Source of the DNA: Carnegiea gigantea
Taxonomy: Eukaryota; Streptophyta; Magnoliopsida; Caryophyllales; Cactaceae
NCBI GenBank assembly: GCA_029747015.1
Contig: JAKOGI010001558.1
Coordinates: forward strand, 5,001-69,000
Direction of reading: 5' to 3'
DNA length: 64,000 nucleotides
Below the pieces are notes generated by a model. That model saw only the letters and a list, made by a program, of their open reading frames with translations, was not told the origin of the DNA and ran no database searches. Of this stretch, positions 33,121 to 45,439 are shown piece after piece. How positions within the stretch are numbered: position 1 is the stretch's first letter; every line of letters begins with the position of its first letter. Made by a program: the position numbers and the translations under genes.

Positions 33121-34327
33121 TGAGTGATGCAATCCTGAAACTCCTAAGATAAAAATAAAAGGAAAATAATGACGCCAAATGATGCATTTTTTGGATTCAA
33201 TTTCAAATAATAAATAAGATTGTGAGCTTTGACCCAAGATAAGACCCGAAAGATAGATAGAACACTTTCCACCAAGTTCCTCTCTTTAAATGCTCACAGC
33301 CACCCAAGAATAACTGTAAAGGAAAGACTCAAAATTTTCCACCAAAGTCCTCTTCTAAAGTCTCTTGGCAACCAAAGAGGCATCCTAAAGAAAAGGCCCT
33401 ACTCACCACTCTTAATTAAAGAGATAAAGATGGAGAGATTTTAGTGAGAGAAAATGACTGTATGCATTTCCATTCATAGTTCAACTCAAGCTTAGTTTAC
33501 GTAGAGGTATTGGGGTCTATAAATACCCAAAAAGGGGGAAATAGCCAAACGTTAAATTACTAAGATAATTACAACCAAGGTAAGCTGTATTTTACTAGGA
33601 TTCTTTCCCCTCCTTCTAGCAGGCTTCTAGAAGGCTCTACACCTCCAATGACGGTCCTGCTACTTGGAAACTCCTACTTGGTATGTGTGGAATCACCCCA
33701 TGTTCATTAACCAAAGTTAACAGCAATGTCCTCCTCAGTTGAGGCCAAATTTCTGAGTGCTCCAAAACTGGAATTTTGTGCACACTCCACATGTTTGGGG
33801 CCATTTCTCCCAATATTGAAATTCAATGCCTAATTTTAGCTTATAGAGATAAAATAGACATCTCAGGGAATCACAAAAATTTGGCCTTGCATCATTAGGG
33901 CTTTGCTAGGTGGAATATTAATTTGACCCAAATTCAGCAAGTTTTCGGATAAGAACTAGCACTGTATGAGTTGCAATTTTTTTCCCTTAACGGAATCAAA
34001 ATGGAACCAAACTAGGGATTTTATTGTGTGATCCTAAAGTTAACTTCCTAAGCTTCCCAAATAAGCATAGATCACTTGAATTAGACATCAATAGGGTGGT
34101 GAGAAGCCAAGTCACAACCAAGTGATATGCTAGAATGGTGACCAATGTGACCAAGGAAAGTTGAATTGAGCTTTGCTATGGTGAGTGTGTGGCCTAGAGT
34201 TGCCTTGGGGCTTGGTATGAATCACTTGGGCTTTACAAAGTAGATGAAATAGAATAAACAACTTATTTCATCCTCACCTCATTCATTGCAAAGTTGCAAG
34301 CCAAGCATGCCCTTGATGCTGTATGCA
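33121..34327 (-). repeat. Element E 3' LTR (left copy)
   Basis: It begins tgagtgatgcaatcc and ends gatgctgtatgca. It matches 36162-37422 throughout, with several small gaps. A TATA-like GGGTATTTATAG lies on the minus strand at 33517-33528. Confidence 0.85.
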
Positions 34328-34350
34328 TCAAACTCCCTTCTTTGGAAGGA
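34328..34350 (-). promoter_or_regulatory. Polypurine tract of element E
   Basis: The minus strand reads CCAAAGAAGGGAGTTTGA directly before the LTR. Element F has the related CCAAAGAGGGAGTGCT at the same place. Confidence 0.75.
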
Positions 34351-34419
34351 TACGCCTTTAAATCCTTGTGACTAAAACCCAAGGATACAAATCTTGACAA
34401 CTTGTTGCACCCTTTGAGA

Positions 34420-35260
34420 AAAATCATTGTGCCAAGAGTTTCACCATTCTTAAATGCATAGGAGTTACTGAAGCCTTTAGGGGATGCTCTAATGGGATAA
34501 ATAATCCTTCCAACATTTGTGAGACATTGAAAGTTTCAATGTAAGCATCACAACTTAAACCAAGAGAGATTTTCTTATCATTCACGAGCTTGACTTGTGG
34601 AAGACTGACTTTTAATGGCAAAAGTGTTGAATGATCATTATGCCAACAATGGTGAGGATTTCACATTTGTCTTAGAAGTGAAAATGATTTCTCTATGGAG
34701 CTTCACTTTTTGTAGGGTTTCATGTAGAGGGAAATTTAGGAGATTAAGAGTGAGAGTTTGGACTTGGAAGTTGGGATGCCTATGAAAGACAACCTTGGGT
34801 CTAAATTTCAATGGTCTCCCAAAAAGAGATACGAACCATCCATAGGAAAAACATTATAGATAGCCTCATTCCTTAATTTGATCATTGAAAATGAAAGTAA
34901 AGCTTCCTTAGTGATGTTCAACTCAATTCCCAAATTGGGACAATAGAGAGGATAAGAGTGAGATTGAGGGACAATAGGTAGTACAACCTCCAATTTGGCT
35001 TTCATTCAACAGCTTTCTCTTTAAGATCTGCAAGGATCTCATTTTCTTGTTTAGCATCTTCTTGACCCATGCTAGGCTCCTCTTCTTTTTGAACTTGAAC
35101 TTGAACCTCTATAGTTTCTTTAAAGGAAGGAACTAGTACAGAATTCATTTGAATGGGAGCTTGAATAGAGCTTTCATCTATGGCCAGACTTTCTCTCTCT
35201 TTTCTAATCAAAAACTAATGTAAACTCATCTCCTTTTTCGAGCTTGATCTCTTTTTTAGC
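34420..35260 (-). pseudogene. Linker and protease-end remnant of element E
   Basis: Three nearly adjacent minus-strand frames. 35211-35002 is a Glu/Gln-rich linker (VQVQVQKEEEPSMGQ) and its stop overlaps the next ATG. 35005-34808 contains NVFPMDGSYLFLGDH, corresponding to the 'P-M-D-x-x-x-L-L-L-G-R-P' segment at the protease end of related elements (see F); Arg-Pro is changed to Asp-His. 34621-34424 (MPLKVSLPQVKLVNDKKISL) I do not recognise. Stops separate the three. Confidence 0.5.
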
Positions 35261-35289
35261 AACAATAGGTCTTTCCTTCTTGAGTTCTT

Positions 35290-35690
35290 CAACAATGGGC
35301 AGATCTTAATGGAATCTCACACCCATGTATGATCTGAGCCGACTCCAAGTCTTAACTCTAAGCTTGCCTTGAATAGCTCTTTCCCTCCTAAGGCATTTGA
35401 TCCAATACTGGGCATAACCTTTGAGTTTTTGAGTAGCTATCATGAAGCTCTCTTCATCTGAGCATCCTTTTGTCTCAAAGTAATCTTCAAGTGTTTGAAC
35501 CATCTAAAATAGATGGTAGGATCCAAACAAATACTATCAAAGTACGATAGCTCTTTCCTTCCCTTTTTTATATGAGTCATTTTCTTGCTAAGCTTCCTTA
35601 TTTGAGCTTCAAGCTCAACAATGACTCTACCTATCTCATAGGCTTGCTGAGAAGCAGTTCCCCTCATTAACCATGGTTCATAGTAGTTTG
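35290..35690 (-). pseudogene. gag remnant of element E
   Basis: The N-terminal part (35667-35440) has a helical, possibly coiled-coil stretch, ELEAQIRKLSKKMTHIK. After a frameshift, 35503-35306 reads MVQTLEDYFETKGCSDEE, KLKGYAQYWI and RVKTWSRLRSYMGVRFH, the gag core pattern (Y-F-E, D-E-x, A-x-x-W, K-T-W-x-x-L/M). No zinc knuckle was found, so the middle of gag-pro is deleted. Confidence 0.75.
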
Positions 35691-36143
35691 TAAGATGAAA
35701 AAGGGAAAAGGATGGAAATAGGGAAGTATAGATGTGCTAGAAAAGGCACGGATAAGAAATTGAGAAAATGAAAGTAGCACGGTCATGCTCAGTGGCATGG
35801 GGCTAGGTTTGGCAAATCTCCGGAACAAAAATGGGAGTGCAGGAAAGGTAGCGTGATCGTGCCAAGCAATACGGGGTGCTCATGCCAAATCTCTGCCTGG
35901 GTATTTTTTGATGGCCTTTTTGTGAAAGCCTTTTGTGGAGTTTTAGGAATGTGTTTAGGTTAGGGATTGTATTTGGGCTATAATTAAGATTCCTTGCAGA
36001 CTCAAGGAGGTTGATGAAAGCAGGTAAATGAAGGAAAATTTTTAAGAGCTAAAATGTGGATTTTTTGGGGTGAAATTAAAAAGGAAGTGAGCTGTTTGAC
36101 TCAATGAAGGATATGATTTAATAACCACCCAAAAGAAGCTTTA

Positions 36144-36155
36144 GCTCTGATACAA
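36144..36155 (-). promoter_or_regulatory. Primer-binding site for initiator tRNA-Met (element E)
   Basis: The minus strand reads TTGTATCAGAGC, one substitution from the common TGGTATCAGAGC, 6 bp inside the LTR edge at 36162. Confidence 0.8.
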
Positions 36156-36161
36156 ATTTGG

Positions 36162-37422
36162 TGAGCGATAGAATCCTCAAACTCCTAAGGTTAAAAATAC
36201 AAGGAAAATAATCACACCAACGAATGCTTCTTTTAGATTCAATCTCAAGCAATCAATAAGATTGTGAGCTTTGACCCAAAGTAAGCCCAAAAGATAGATA
36301 AAACTCTTTCGACCAAGTTCCTCCCTTAAAGACTCATAGCCACCCAAGATTAAATCTAAATGAAAGACTCAAAACCTTACACTAAATTTATCTTCTAAAG
36401 GGTGTTAGCCACCAAAGAAGAATTCTAAAGGAAAGACCTTACTCATCAATCTTAATTAAAGAAATAAAGATGTAGAGATTTTAGTGAGAGAAAATGGCCT
36501 TGTGTCTTTCCATTCATAATTCAATACAAGCATAGTTTACATAGAGATATTGGGGTCTATAGATACCCAAAATAGGGAGGCTTAGCTATTATAATAGTGG
36601 GCTAAGTGCACCAATAGAGGGATTATAAAGTATCATAGGAAAATAAATTAAATTACTAAGATAATTACAACCATGCTAAGCTATATCTTTTCATGATACT
36701 TCCCACTCCTTCTAGGAGGGTTCTAGAAGGGTCTACACCTCCAATGAGTGCCCACCACTTAGTAAATCTTCCTTGGTATGTGTAGAACTGTCAATGCTAA
36801 TTAATATCAAAGATAGCAGTCGTATCCTCTTCAATTAAGGCCAAATTTCAGATTGCTCCAAAGCTGTAATTCTGTACACACTCCATATATTTTGCCATTT
36901 CTCTAAATATTGAAATGTAATGCCTAATTTTAGCTTACGAACCTAAAATAGACATCTTAGAGAATCACCAAAAACTTAGGATTGCTTCATTTGGGCTTTG
37001 ATAGGTAGGGTATTAACTTAACCCAAATTCAGTAAGTTTTTCGATAAAAACTAGCACTATACGAGTTGGGGTTTTTATCACTTTAAGAATCAAAACACAA
37101 TCTAACTCGGGATTTTATTGCATGATCCTAAATTTAACTCCCTAAGCTTCCTAAAGAAGCATATATCACCGTGATTGGACATCGATAAGGTGGTGAGAAG
37201 CTAATTGAAACCGAGTGATATGTTGGAACAGTGATCAACTTGACCAAAGAAAGTTAACTTGGACCTCGACGTTGGATGAGTGTGTAGGCAAGCGTTGCCT
37301 TAGGGCTTGGTATACAGTACTTAGGCCTCGTAAACTAGATGAAATAGAATAAATAATATATTTCACCCAAAACTCATTTATTGTAAAGTTGCAAACGAAA
37401 CATGCTTTTGATGCTTTATGCA
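36162..37422 (-). repeat. Element E 5' LTR (right copy)
   Basis: It begins tgagcgatagaatcc and ends gatgctttatgca; the mate of 33121-34327. The matching TATA region reads ctatagataccc on the + strand (36558-36569), so it is slightly altered here. Confidence 0.85.
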
Positions 37423-37789
37423 TAAGAAAGGGGCCATCACGGTCAGATCTTGGGGCATACCATGGGTCATGGTCCCCACCACAACCTAGTCATGGTGTCC
37501 ACTGGTCAGGTCGTGCTTTCTTGTTTGCCTTACTACTTCATCGTAGATCCTCCTAGACTTCGATACTAGCCATGGTACATCCATGTTGCGCGCCTTTAGG
37601 CCTCTTTTACTGCCATCTTTTATCCACAAGACCTTAAAATTATCATTCTACTCATATAACTTGGCTTACAAAGTCAAAATCTACGAACACTCTCAAAATA
37701 AGCAAAACCGAGCTTAGTAGCATAAACAATGGCATAAACTGTACAATTAAGCACACTAATACCCTAAAATGACTCCTGAACACTTATTA
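37423..37789 (-). repeat. Fragment I: truncated 3' LTR of an Athila/Tat-type element
   Basis: The right end is cacttatta, a one-base change from the cacttatca end of B/C LTRs. It contains the CCATGG-rich inverted-repeat block (37440-37500) characteristic of B, C and J. The left part is cut by element E. The purine-rich GCACGGGGCAGTG on the minus strand near 37815-37827 follows it, as expected for a polypurine tract. Confidence 0.6.
37460..37472. promoter_or_regulatory. 13-bp inverted repeat, copy in fragment I LTR
   Basis: ccatgggtcatgg: CCATGG, one base, then TCATGG. Neighbouring catggtcc and catggtgtcc continue the block. Confidence 0.45.
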
Positions 37790-40021
37790 AATCTTGTGCA
37801 AATATAACATTCGTCACTGCCCCGTGCTTAAATCTTGGCTTGTCCTCAAGCAAGTACTAGATAAAATCAATAAGGGGAGATGCATTTGGGACTCAAAAAT
37901 ATATTAACCTCCTCAAACTAGGAAACTCATATCACATCACAAGCAAGAATATCAATCAATGACAACCACAAATAGTGCACAATACATTTCAAAATTTAGG
38001 GAAGGTGGATGTTTTCAAAAAAAAAAAAAAAAATACAACCACAAGCTAGATATGAAATTTATCAGCCCCGAAGAACCACAAAGCACATCCTGTAAGTACA
38101 AGGAATTCTACAATTAAATAGACTGGTAGAACCTAACTTTTCATGGAATGTAGATCATTTCCACTTACGTGTTTGAAATATAGCATGGGTTCATTCAGAA
38201 CTCATTCCAAAGATGCAAACCACTATATGCTTGCCAAGACTCTCAAATCCTCCACCACTAAAAATGCAATGTGCAAATAATAATCAAGAGGACTTTACTT
38301 AGGTTGTAATGTGGGCTAAAAGGAGTGGATTAACAAATTTGAGCAATGTAGAGCTATTTAGCCATGTGACTGGGGAATAACCAATTGAAGCAGCAATTAA
38401 CAATGAAGTTTTTTACCGACACTCCAAAACCCAAGAATATAACAAATATCCTCCATGAATTAAATAGGAAGTGAGCCACAAAGGGAGGAGTTGAAGTTAT
38501 TTACATATCCAATGCCAATCACTTACTTTTTTTCTTGTTCTTTTTCCTTTCTTTTCTTTTTTTTCAAGTTGATTTTTCTATTTTTCTTTCATTTTTTTAG
38601 GAAATGAAATGAGAATTTAAATTATTGAAAGTGACAGGATCTCTAACTATCAACCCACAACGTAATTCATAAATGTAGAACACGAATAAGAGGGGAACGA
38701 AACCAAGTGTTGAACGTCATCAATCCCTCAACAAGCCAACGTAAGAAGCCACCTTAGACTCAATTACCCCAAAACCACTCACTTCATGGATGAAGTCCAT
38801 AGGCGTGGCTTAAAGGTAAGAATATGTGCATGGTGAAGGGTGCATATGAAGGATTCATAAACACGATGGATACAGGCTCAGAGGGAAAGCGAATAGGATA
38901 AACATGTAATATAATAGTACACTATTCGGTTATGTGGCTAAAATGTTCAAAAACAAAGAAATGCCTCTATCATCTAAAAAAATATGCACATACAAATGTG
39001 GTTTTGAAGGAAAATCTAGGTGAATTCTAGAGATGCAACATGGAAGAGTTACTCACATGCAAGAACATGAGACTAATATAATGAATTAATACAAAGAAAG
39101 CTCAAATTCTCACGAAATATCTACCAAAGTCTCACTTAGCTCATAAAATGACTATCATGTATGAACATTAGTGCTAAAGACTCCAAGGTTCCAATATAGT
39201 TCTCAATCAAGACAAGGGTCAAAACAAGAAACATTTAAAAAACTTTCATAAATTTTAGCGCCAAAAGGGACTATGCATCAAAAGTTACCCTAGATTGTAT
39301 AAGTTATTTTGCCTAAAGAATCATCATTGGAGGGCATCTCAAACCAATCCACATATGCAAACCTAAAATGCAACTAATGCAACACACTAGTACAAATAAA
39401 AAGAAACCAAAAACTACGTGCTTTAATAAGTATGCAAATTTTTTTAAAAAAAATAGAAAACATGAAACTACCCTTTCCTCATGCATAGATAAAGCACTAT
39501 TGAAAGGAAATAAATGAGGGGAAGGGAAGAGGGAAACACAAGAGAACAATCTCACCAATTAGTTGCCAGATGCACCTATGCTAAGGCCTCCTCGTGAGTG
39601 TATAAATAGAGCATCAAGTAACCACTCCATTACAACTTTAAGACTCGACTCATCACAACAGGCGCTGTCAATACACATAGAACCTTGCCAAACACCACAA
39701 CAAGGTATTCGCAAGCGTGGTAGTAAGAGAACATCAAGATAATTACAATAAAAAAGTAAGCCCTCTCTTCAACAAACCCAATGCCATAGAAAAATCAAAA
39801 GAGAAATCAAGAAAGCATTCCACATGATTTTTCTAAATGCATTGACTAAGTACATCCAATAGGGGTTAAGGGAGGCATATACCCACTAAAGTAATCTAGG
39901 GACACAAAATTATCAACATTCCCACCAAGCACATCAAACATATTGTCCTCATTGCCTAAACAACATTAGCATTACAAACCATAGGATTATTAATATGCTC
40001 ATCAAGATAATACTCGAGGGA
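37790..40021 (-). other. 3' untranslated region of fragment I
   Basis: On the minus strand just inside the LTR, gaggacaagccaagatttaagc followed by the purine tract is the usual Athila/Tat 3' end. 38140-38350 parallels 15600-15740 of B and 22490-22630 of C. It has an A-run at 38018-38033 and a T/C-rich run at 38525-38600. Open frames here have no domain. Confidence 0.55.
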
Positions 40022-40560
40022 CTAAGAGGATAGTGAACAAAGACGGGATGCATGCGAATGAACAAAGGGATTAGGGAGAACACTATGATCAAAACCAAGG
40101 CTGAGAGACTCCTCGTGCATAAACACATTAAACACATCAAATGACTCCTCCAAAGGAGCTGCAGCAAGATCATGCACCTGATCAAAAGTATCTTCTGACT
40201 CAAAACATGTATCAACAACACCAAACCTATCAACAACCCCAAAAGGCTTACCCATCTCGAGTCCTATGCACTGAGCTAAAGGAAATGATGAATCAGGTAA
40301 GGTCAAGACAACATTAGTATTATACACAGGTGATATAAAGTCAGGTTCAGCATAATGTACATAATAAGGACACGAATTAATAGCATGGTCGGAAGAATTA
40401 CGCAAGTCACACCAAAAAGGGGCATAACAAGATCTAGCATAGAATGCACAACGATCAGAAAATGATCATCTAGAAACATGATTAGCCTTCTCAAACTGAA
40501 ATGAATTCTAAGCAATCTACTCAAGAAAGACCATTCCTGATCAACACTTTTAGCAAGAAA
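40022..40560 (-). pseudogene. gag-like remnant of fragment I
   Basis: A minus-strand frame of 127 codons (40405-40022) starts with RNSSDHAINSCPYYVHYAEP; with the codons before it, WCDLRNSSDHAINSC is a decayed zinc-knuckle segment of the type seen in D (CESFDHDVDNC). The rest is Phe-, Ser- and Asp-rich (FESEDTFDQVHDLAAAPLEE) and I do not recognise it. It abuts the LINE fragment at about 40560, so the upstream part of gag and the leader are missing. Confidence 0.5.
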
Positions 40561-41480
40561 ATCCCAATACTCTTACTATTTACACCTTCATCAACGATGT
40601 CCAAAATCACGCACTTACCCACACAATAACCACTCTAAGTAACAAAAGCATTCAAATGCTTCCAAAATAATTCATGATTGAATTAGAAAAATGAAAAATT
40701 GTTATAACTAACTTATCTTGAATATCAATAAGTCTGCTTCAGTACACCTCATGATGATGATGTATATCCTAATATTTATCTCCATTGGCCTTCTTAAAAC
40801 TTGTTTTTAGCTTCTTCATAATGTGGTGTAGCTCAGCAATTTTACCGTTTATGGGACTGACCTATAGTTGAGCTTTCACCGACTGGAAAAAGAGGGATCC
40901 TTACTCCACGTGCCATAATATTTAAACTCGGCATTTGGCCATGGGTAAGAAAGAATAGATAATAAGATAAGAGAGTGGTTTGATAGCCCTATAGTCAGAG
41001 ACTCAGGCTACACATAGTCAAGCACACTATGTTAATAATGGTTGACTAATACTCTATCAATCTTAGACTAAATACTTTTGTTGGCTAAGTGAAACAAGCA
41101 CCAACTATCCTTAATTCCAAAAGTTCACATGCTAAAAGATAATATGCAAGATCTTTAATCTCATTGTCAGTTGCCTCAGTACTACATAATTTATCGCTGA
41201 CACTTAAATCAACATTGAGATCTCCCAGTAGACACATGCATCCTGATAGATATGAGGTAGTACATGGGTCTCTATGCCATAAATAAAGGTAATATAGAAT
41301 AACTTTGGTTGCATCCATAAAGAAAGGTAATATAGAATAGATTTTTGGATAGATTTTTAGGTAACCTTACAATGTACTAAGGTGTTTGTAACATGAATGA
41401 CAGATATGTTATACTGTTTGGGTCTGCACACCAACAAAATCCTGCCTTTGGGATAACATATGTTGTTAGTATGCCACTGC
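40560..41480 (-). mobile_element. L1-type LINE fragment (ORF2 endonuclease), truncated both ends
   Basis: On the minus strand the frames contain CMCLLGDLNVDLS (usual: W-x-x-x-G-D-F-N), TEATDNEIKDL, ELLELRIVGACFT (usual: L-x-D-L-x-x-x-G-x-x-[FY]-T-W), then with frame changes ESLTMGLSNHSPLI (usual: S-D-H-x-P, the catalytic His region; Asp is Asn here) and WSKDPSF. This is the apurinic-like endonuclease domain of plant L1 elements. Reverse transcriptase and poly-A are absent. It is the only non-LTR element I found. Confidence 0.7.
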
Positions 41481-43880
41481 TAGCCTCTGAACATGCAATC
41501 CAAAGAGACCAGAGAACTTCAAAGGTAGATTAATAACTTGATAGCCAAAGGGTATATGAGGGAAAGTATGAGTCTTTGTTCGATTCTAACTCTTCTAGTA
41601 CTAGAAAAGGATGAGACTTTCTGCATGTGTGTGAATAGTAGAGCCATTAACAACATTACAATAAAGTATATGTATCCCATATCTAGACTTTATAACATGC
41701 ATGATGAACTTTATAGTCCTACCATATTCTCCAAAGTTGAATTGAGGAGTAGTTATAATCAAATCCAAATGGAAGAATGATATGAATGGAAGGCAACCTT
41801 TAGAAAAAGGGTGGTCTTTGTGAATGGCTAGTCTTGCCTTGTGTGCTCTCTAATGCCCCTAGCATATTCATAGAACTCATGAAAAAAGTCCTCAAGTTGC
41901 TCATTGGGAAATTTGTTACAGTCTACTTTAGACACACTTGTCTTTTCTAAAGATGTGGAAGAACATCTTTAACACCTTCAAGTCATGTTTACTATTCCAA
42001 GGGTCCAAACCTTTATACCAAGATCGAGAAGTGAGAATTCTTTAATGCGAGTATGGCATTCTTTGTATATGTTGTTTCCAAAGATGAGATTTCCATGGAC
42101 TTGTCCACAGATGAGGATGTAATGCCTTGCCCACTCCTACTAACATCATTAAGGTAAGGAGTTTTCATGGATTGACTTCATTCTATAGACTGTTCATAAA
42201 AACTTTTAGCACTCTGACTACCCTTTGATGAATTGGCTAAATAAAAGTACCTTTAAATTGTCCAAAGCTTCCTAGAGCATCTTTAAGATGCTTAAGAACA
42301 AACTTTGTGAAGCCTTTATTCTAGTAGTTCTAGATTTTAGCCAAGCCATTGAAGTAGACTATAATGCTACTGGAGTGGTCACACGTGCAATTCTTATCCA
42401 AGACAACACCCCATTGTTTACTTTAATGAGAAGTTGAATGGTGTAGGGAAGAATTACAAACCCTATAGATAAGAGTTATATGCAGTTATGAGCGCTCTTA
42501 AACATTAGGCTCATTATCTAAGGCTAAAGTAGTTTGTCCTCCACTCTGACCATGTGACTTTAAAATATCTCATAGGCTCAATCCAAGGCAACCTAAGTAA
42601 GTAGAGTTCCTACAATCCTTCTTGTTTGTGCTGAAGTATAATAAGGGGAGTTCCAATGTAGTAACAGATTTTTCAAGGTGCCATGCATTACTTTCATGTA
42701 TGGAAGTCGCAATTCTTTGCCTTCAATTCCTCAAAAAACACTACAAAGAGGATGTAAACTTCTCTTCCTATCTCAAACATGAAGGGAGTGGATTTAGGAA
42801 TCCCTATGTTATAAAAGATGGATTTCCTTTCAAAGGGAATCAGTTGTGCATTCCAAATGATCAATTTGGAAGCTTTTGTCAAAAAGGTTCATGGTAGTGG
42901 TCTAGGTAGCCACTTTGGCATCAACAAGATTATTGACATCCTCCAAGAGTAGTATTGACCAAAGATTGGAAGAGATATTCATAATAACTTCTCAAAGTGT
43001 ATTACATGTCACTAATAGAAGAGCCAGTTTCATCAAGGCGTTTATCGCCCTCTTCTAGTACCTTAAGGACCTTGGGAAGATATGAGTATAGACTTCACTG
43101 TTGCTCTTCCTAGAACCCAAAGGGGTCATGATGCTATTATAGTGGTGTTTGATTAGTTCACAAAGATAGCTGACTTTGTACATTGCCACAAGAGTGATGA
43201 CGATTCTTACATTAACCATTTCTATGTCAAAGAGATCATCAAATTACATGGAATTGTAAAAATCATAGTGTCCGACTGAGTTAGTCTTTAGCAACACCTA
43301 CCATCCTCAAATTGATAGGCAAATTGAACTAACATGTAAGACCCTCTCCACTTCGTGCAAGACTTTGGTGAATAAGAATGTGAGAACACGGGATGTTAAG
43401 CTTCTCCATGCTAATTTTTCCGATAACCAAGCTCCATCCTTTACTACCAATCACTCCCCCTTTGGGGCAAGTTATGTGTCAGGCTAACTCATATTGAACT
43501 CATCCCTCTTCCAATTGTGTCTAGAGTGAGCTTTCATGCTGAAGAAAAAGGCAAAGAGATGTATAAGAAAATCGAAAAGGCGAATAAGATTGATAAGGTA
43601 AGAGCCAACAATAATAGAAATGTTCATTTGTTCAAACCCTGTGATTTCATGTGGTTACATTTGAGAAAGTAAAGGGTTCCTTCAAGGAGAAGGACTAAGC
43701 TCATTGCTAGGGAAGATAGTCCTTTACCTTGTTAGCAAGCATTAATGACAATACAATGTTTACAAGATTAAGTTGCCCGAAGAGTTTAATGTGCCTTCTT
43801 CTTTTAATGTAGGTGACCTCATGCCTGACTTGGAAGGTGACAAAGATTTACGGCCAAATCCTACATTAACGCTGTATGAA
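41480..43880 (+). pseudogene. Fragment H: Ty3/Gypsy pol (RT, RNase H, integrase), heavily mutated
   Basis: 41538-41780 is open and reads LIAKGYMRESMS-like, then MCVNSRAINNITIKYMYPIS and IFSKVELRSSYNQIQM, the reverse-transcriptase fingers and palm; the YxDD region near 41925 is destroyed by a frameshift. About 42340 the RNase H start reads VDYNATGVVTRAIL, with the usual Cys and Asp changed to Tyr and Asn. 42622-42897 gives KYNKGSSNVVTDFSRCHALL and a GFPFKGNQLCIPN segment before integrase. The integrase core has MSIDFTVALPRTQRGHDAII and then IIVSD, but the stretch between the second Asp and HPQIDRQIE is too short, so about 20 residues are deleted. The end (43590-43850) has CDFMWLHLRK and SFNVGDLMPDLEGD. 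No LTR was found on either side. Confidence 0.8.
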
Positions 43881-44513
43881 GTTCATCTACTCTCAAGCTT
43901 CAACTAAAGGCATCTAACTTATTCTAAATCATCGTCATGTAGGAGGCCATGCATGAATAGGCATGTAATGGAAGAAGATGAATCATTAAAAGGTTGAATT
44001 AGCACTAAATGAAGACTAGTTTTTTATATTTCTTCTATAATTTCTTACATTTCTCATTTCAGCAGTTAAACGTTAAGTGCACTAGTTTAATCCATAGTTT
44101 GTGTTTTTTTTTTTTTTTCGTTTCTTTTTTTCATTCAACTAGGAGTTAAATCCTTTTGCTTGTAAATCGCAAAGTTTGTATGCGTTGGCGAACATTTAAT
44201 GTTGATGTAAATGAATGAAAATAGCTTGCTTATTTACAAAAATCTATACTTGTTAATCCCAGAGCCTTGGTGGTGAGTTAAGTGAATCCTTTAGACAGCT
44301 TGAGGATGCCTTAGCTTTTAATCAACTATCGGTGGGCCTTTACGCTTGGTGGTGGCATTGCCTTTATGTGTCATCCTTTGTTATTCGATATTGTCTACAA
44401 ATCCAATATTAACTCAAGTTATTCTCAAAGTTTGTGTAGAACTAAAGCCCAGGTCGCTGACTTTGACATTCTATCCACATGTCTTAGCCTTGAAATAGTT
44501 GAGGCTTTGACAC
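43881..44513. other. Unassigned stretch after fragment H
   Basis: AT-rich, with a T-run at 44107-44125. It may be 3' sequence of H, since the pol tail ends directly before it, but there is no polypurine tract or LTR edge I can support. It is not alignable with the right LTR of F, which sets the F boundary near 44514. Confidence 0.35.
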
Positions 44514-45439
44514 GCTCCACCAAGCTATAATAATCAACCTACCAATCAACCTTATAAAGTCTATGCACCAAGTATTGAAATAAAGCAAAGAATCAAATTC
44601 ACGATTGTCTAGGAGCGATGAAGAACATGAAATTTCTGCAGAGAGATATATCAAGTGACAAACTCATTTAGTTTAAAATTCAAAATCTGAAAATCCTACA
44701 AATGATTAAGTGTTACATATTGGTGTGCCCTCTACCCTAAGCTTTCTAATAATAAGTAGAATCATTAGAAAAACAACCCAGGAAATTATAGCAAGTTGTG
44801 CAATTAAAGCAAAGAAAAAGGGGAATCATTTATTAAATTGGAAGGTTAGAATTTTCTACATTTGTACTTGCTTAATCGCATCCTTGGCAATCATGAATTA
44901 GGGCATTTAGCGGTTATCTTCAAGGAAAAATTAGATGGAAGTCTCTACTGACCACCTATAAAATATCAATTTCTAAATTACTCATTTAATTGCCTAAAAA
45001 GCCCATCATCAAAATTGTACAAAACCAGCCTTGCATTGACCCTTGCTTGGTTTAAGCTCCATAACTCGCTCACTATTCGAAACCTAAAGAGTGCCCCATA
45101 GATACATCCAGGGCTATCAATCCATATAGAGTTTACAAAAATTGAAGCCCTTTATATTCAAAATTGATGTGAGAGTTGAAGAAGGTTTCTAATAAGAATA
45201 TGGAAAAATAAGAACACAGTGGCTTTAGAGGATATTAGCTAAGATCCTTATTTATTAACACTAATTGCCTTGCCACTCTGCTAAACCTCACTTATATTCT
45301 TTTTAAAGGCCTGAAGTTGGCATAGCCCAAGGCGGATCTTCCTTTAATGGCCCACTTCCTTGACTAATTTAACGGAATCCCTTGAATCGAAACCATGGCA
45401 TTATGGACAGCCTTGGACCTTCTGGCTTGCTCCATATTA
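44514..45439 (-). repeat. Element F 3' LTR (left copy, outer end truncated)
   Basis: It aligns with 50010-50934: aatcaac, cttataaag, caaaatctgaaaat and aattatagcaagttgtgcaattaaa blocks in order, ending ggcttgctccatatta (right copy: ggcttgctccttatca). The terminal CA is TA here. Confidence 0.7.

Larger units (their letters stand above)
33121..37422 (-). mobile_element. Element E: short Gypsy element with gag and protease remnants only
   Basis: The LTRs are 33121-34327 (1207 bp) and 36162-37422 (1261 bp), in direct orientation and similar over their whole length. The interior is only 1834 bp (34328-36161). On the minus strand it has a primer-binding site for initiator tRNA-Met, a gag, a piece of the protease end and a polypurine tract. 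Reverse transcriptase, RNase H and integrase are absent. It fits the gag-only (TR-GAG-like) class of non-autonomous plant elements. Flanks tgtga and taaga do not make a convincing target duplication, so its ends may have been rearranged. Confidence 0.8.

Noticed and set aside
35002..35005. Overlapping stop and start (ATGA) in E as a translational coupling signal
   Set aside because: Both frames are remnants with upstream and downstream breaks; a 4-bp overlap is expected by chance.
33116..37427. Target duplication of element E (tgtga / taaga)
   Set aside because: Only three of five bases agree, not better than chance for AT-rich flanks.
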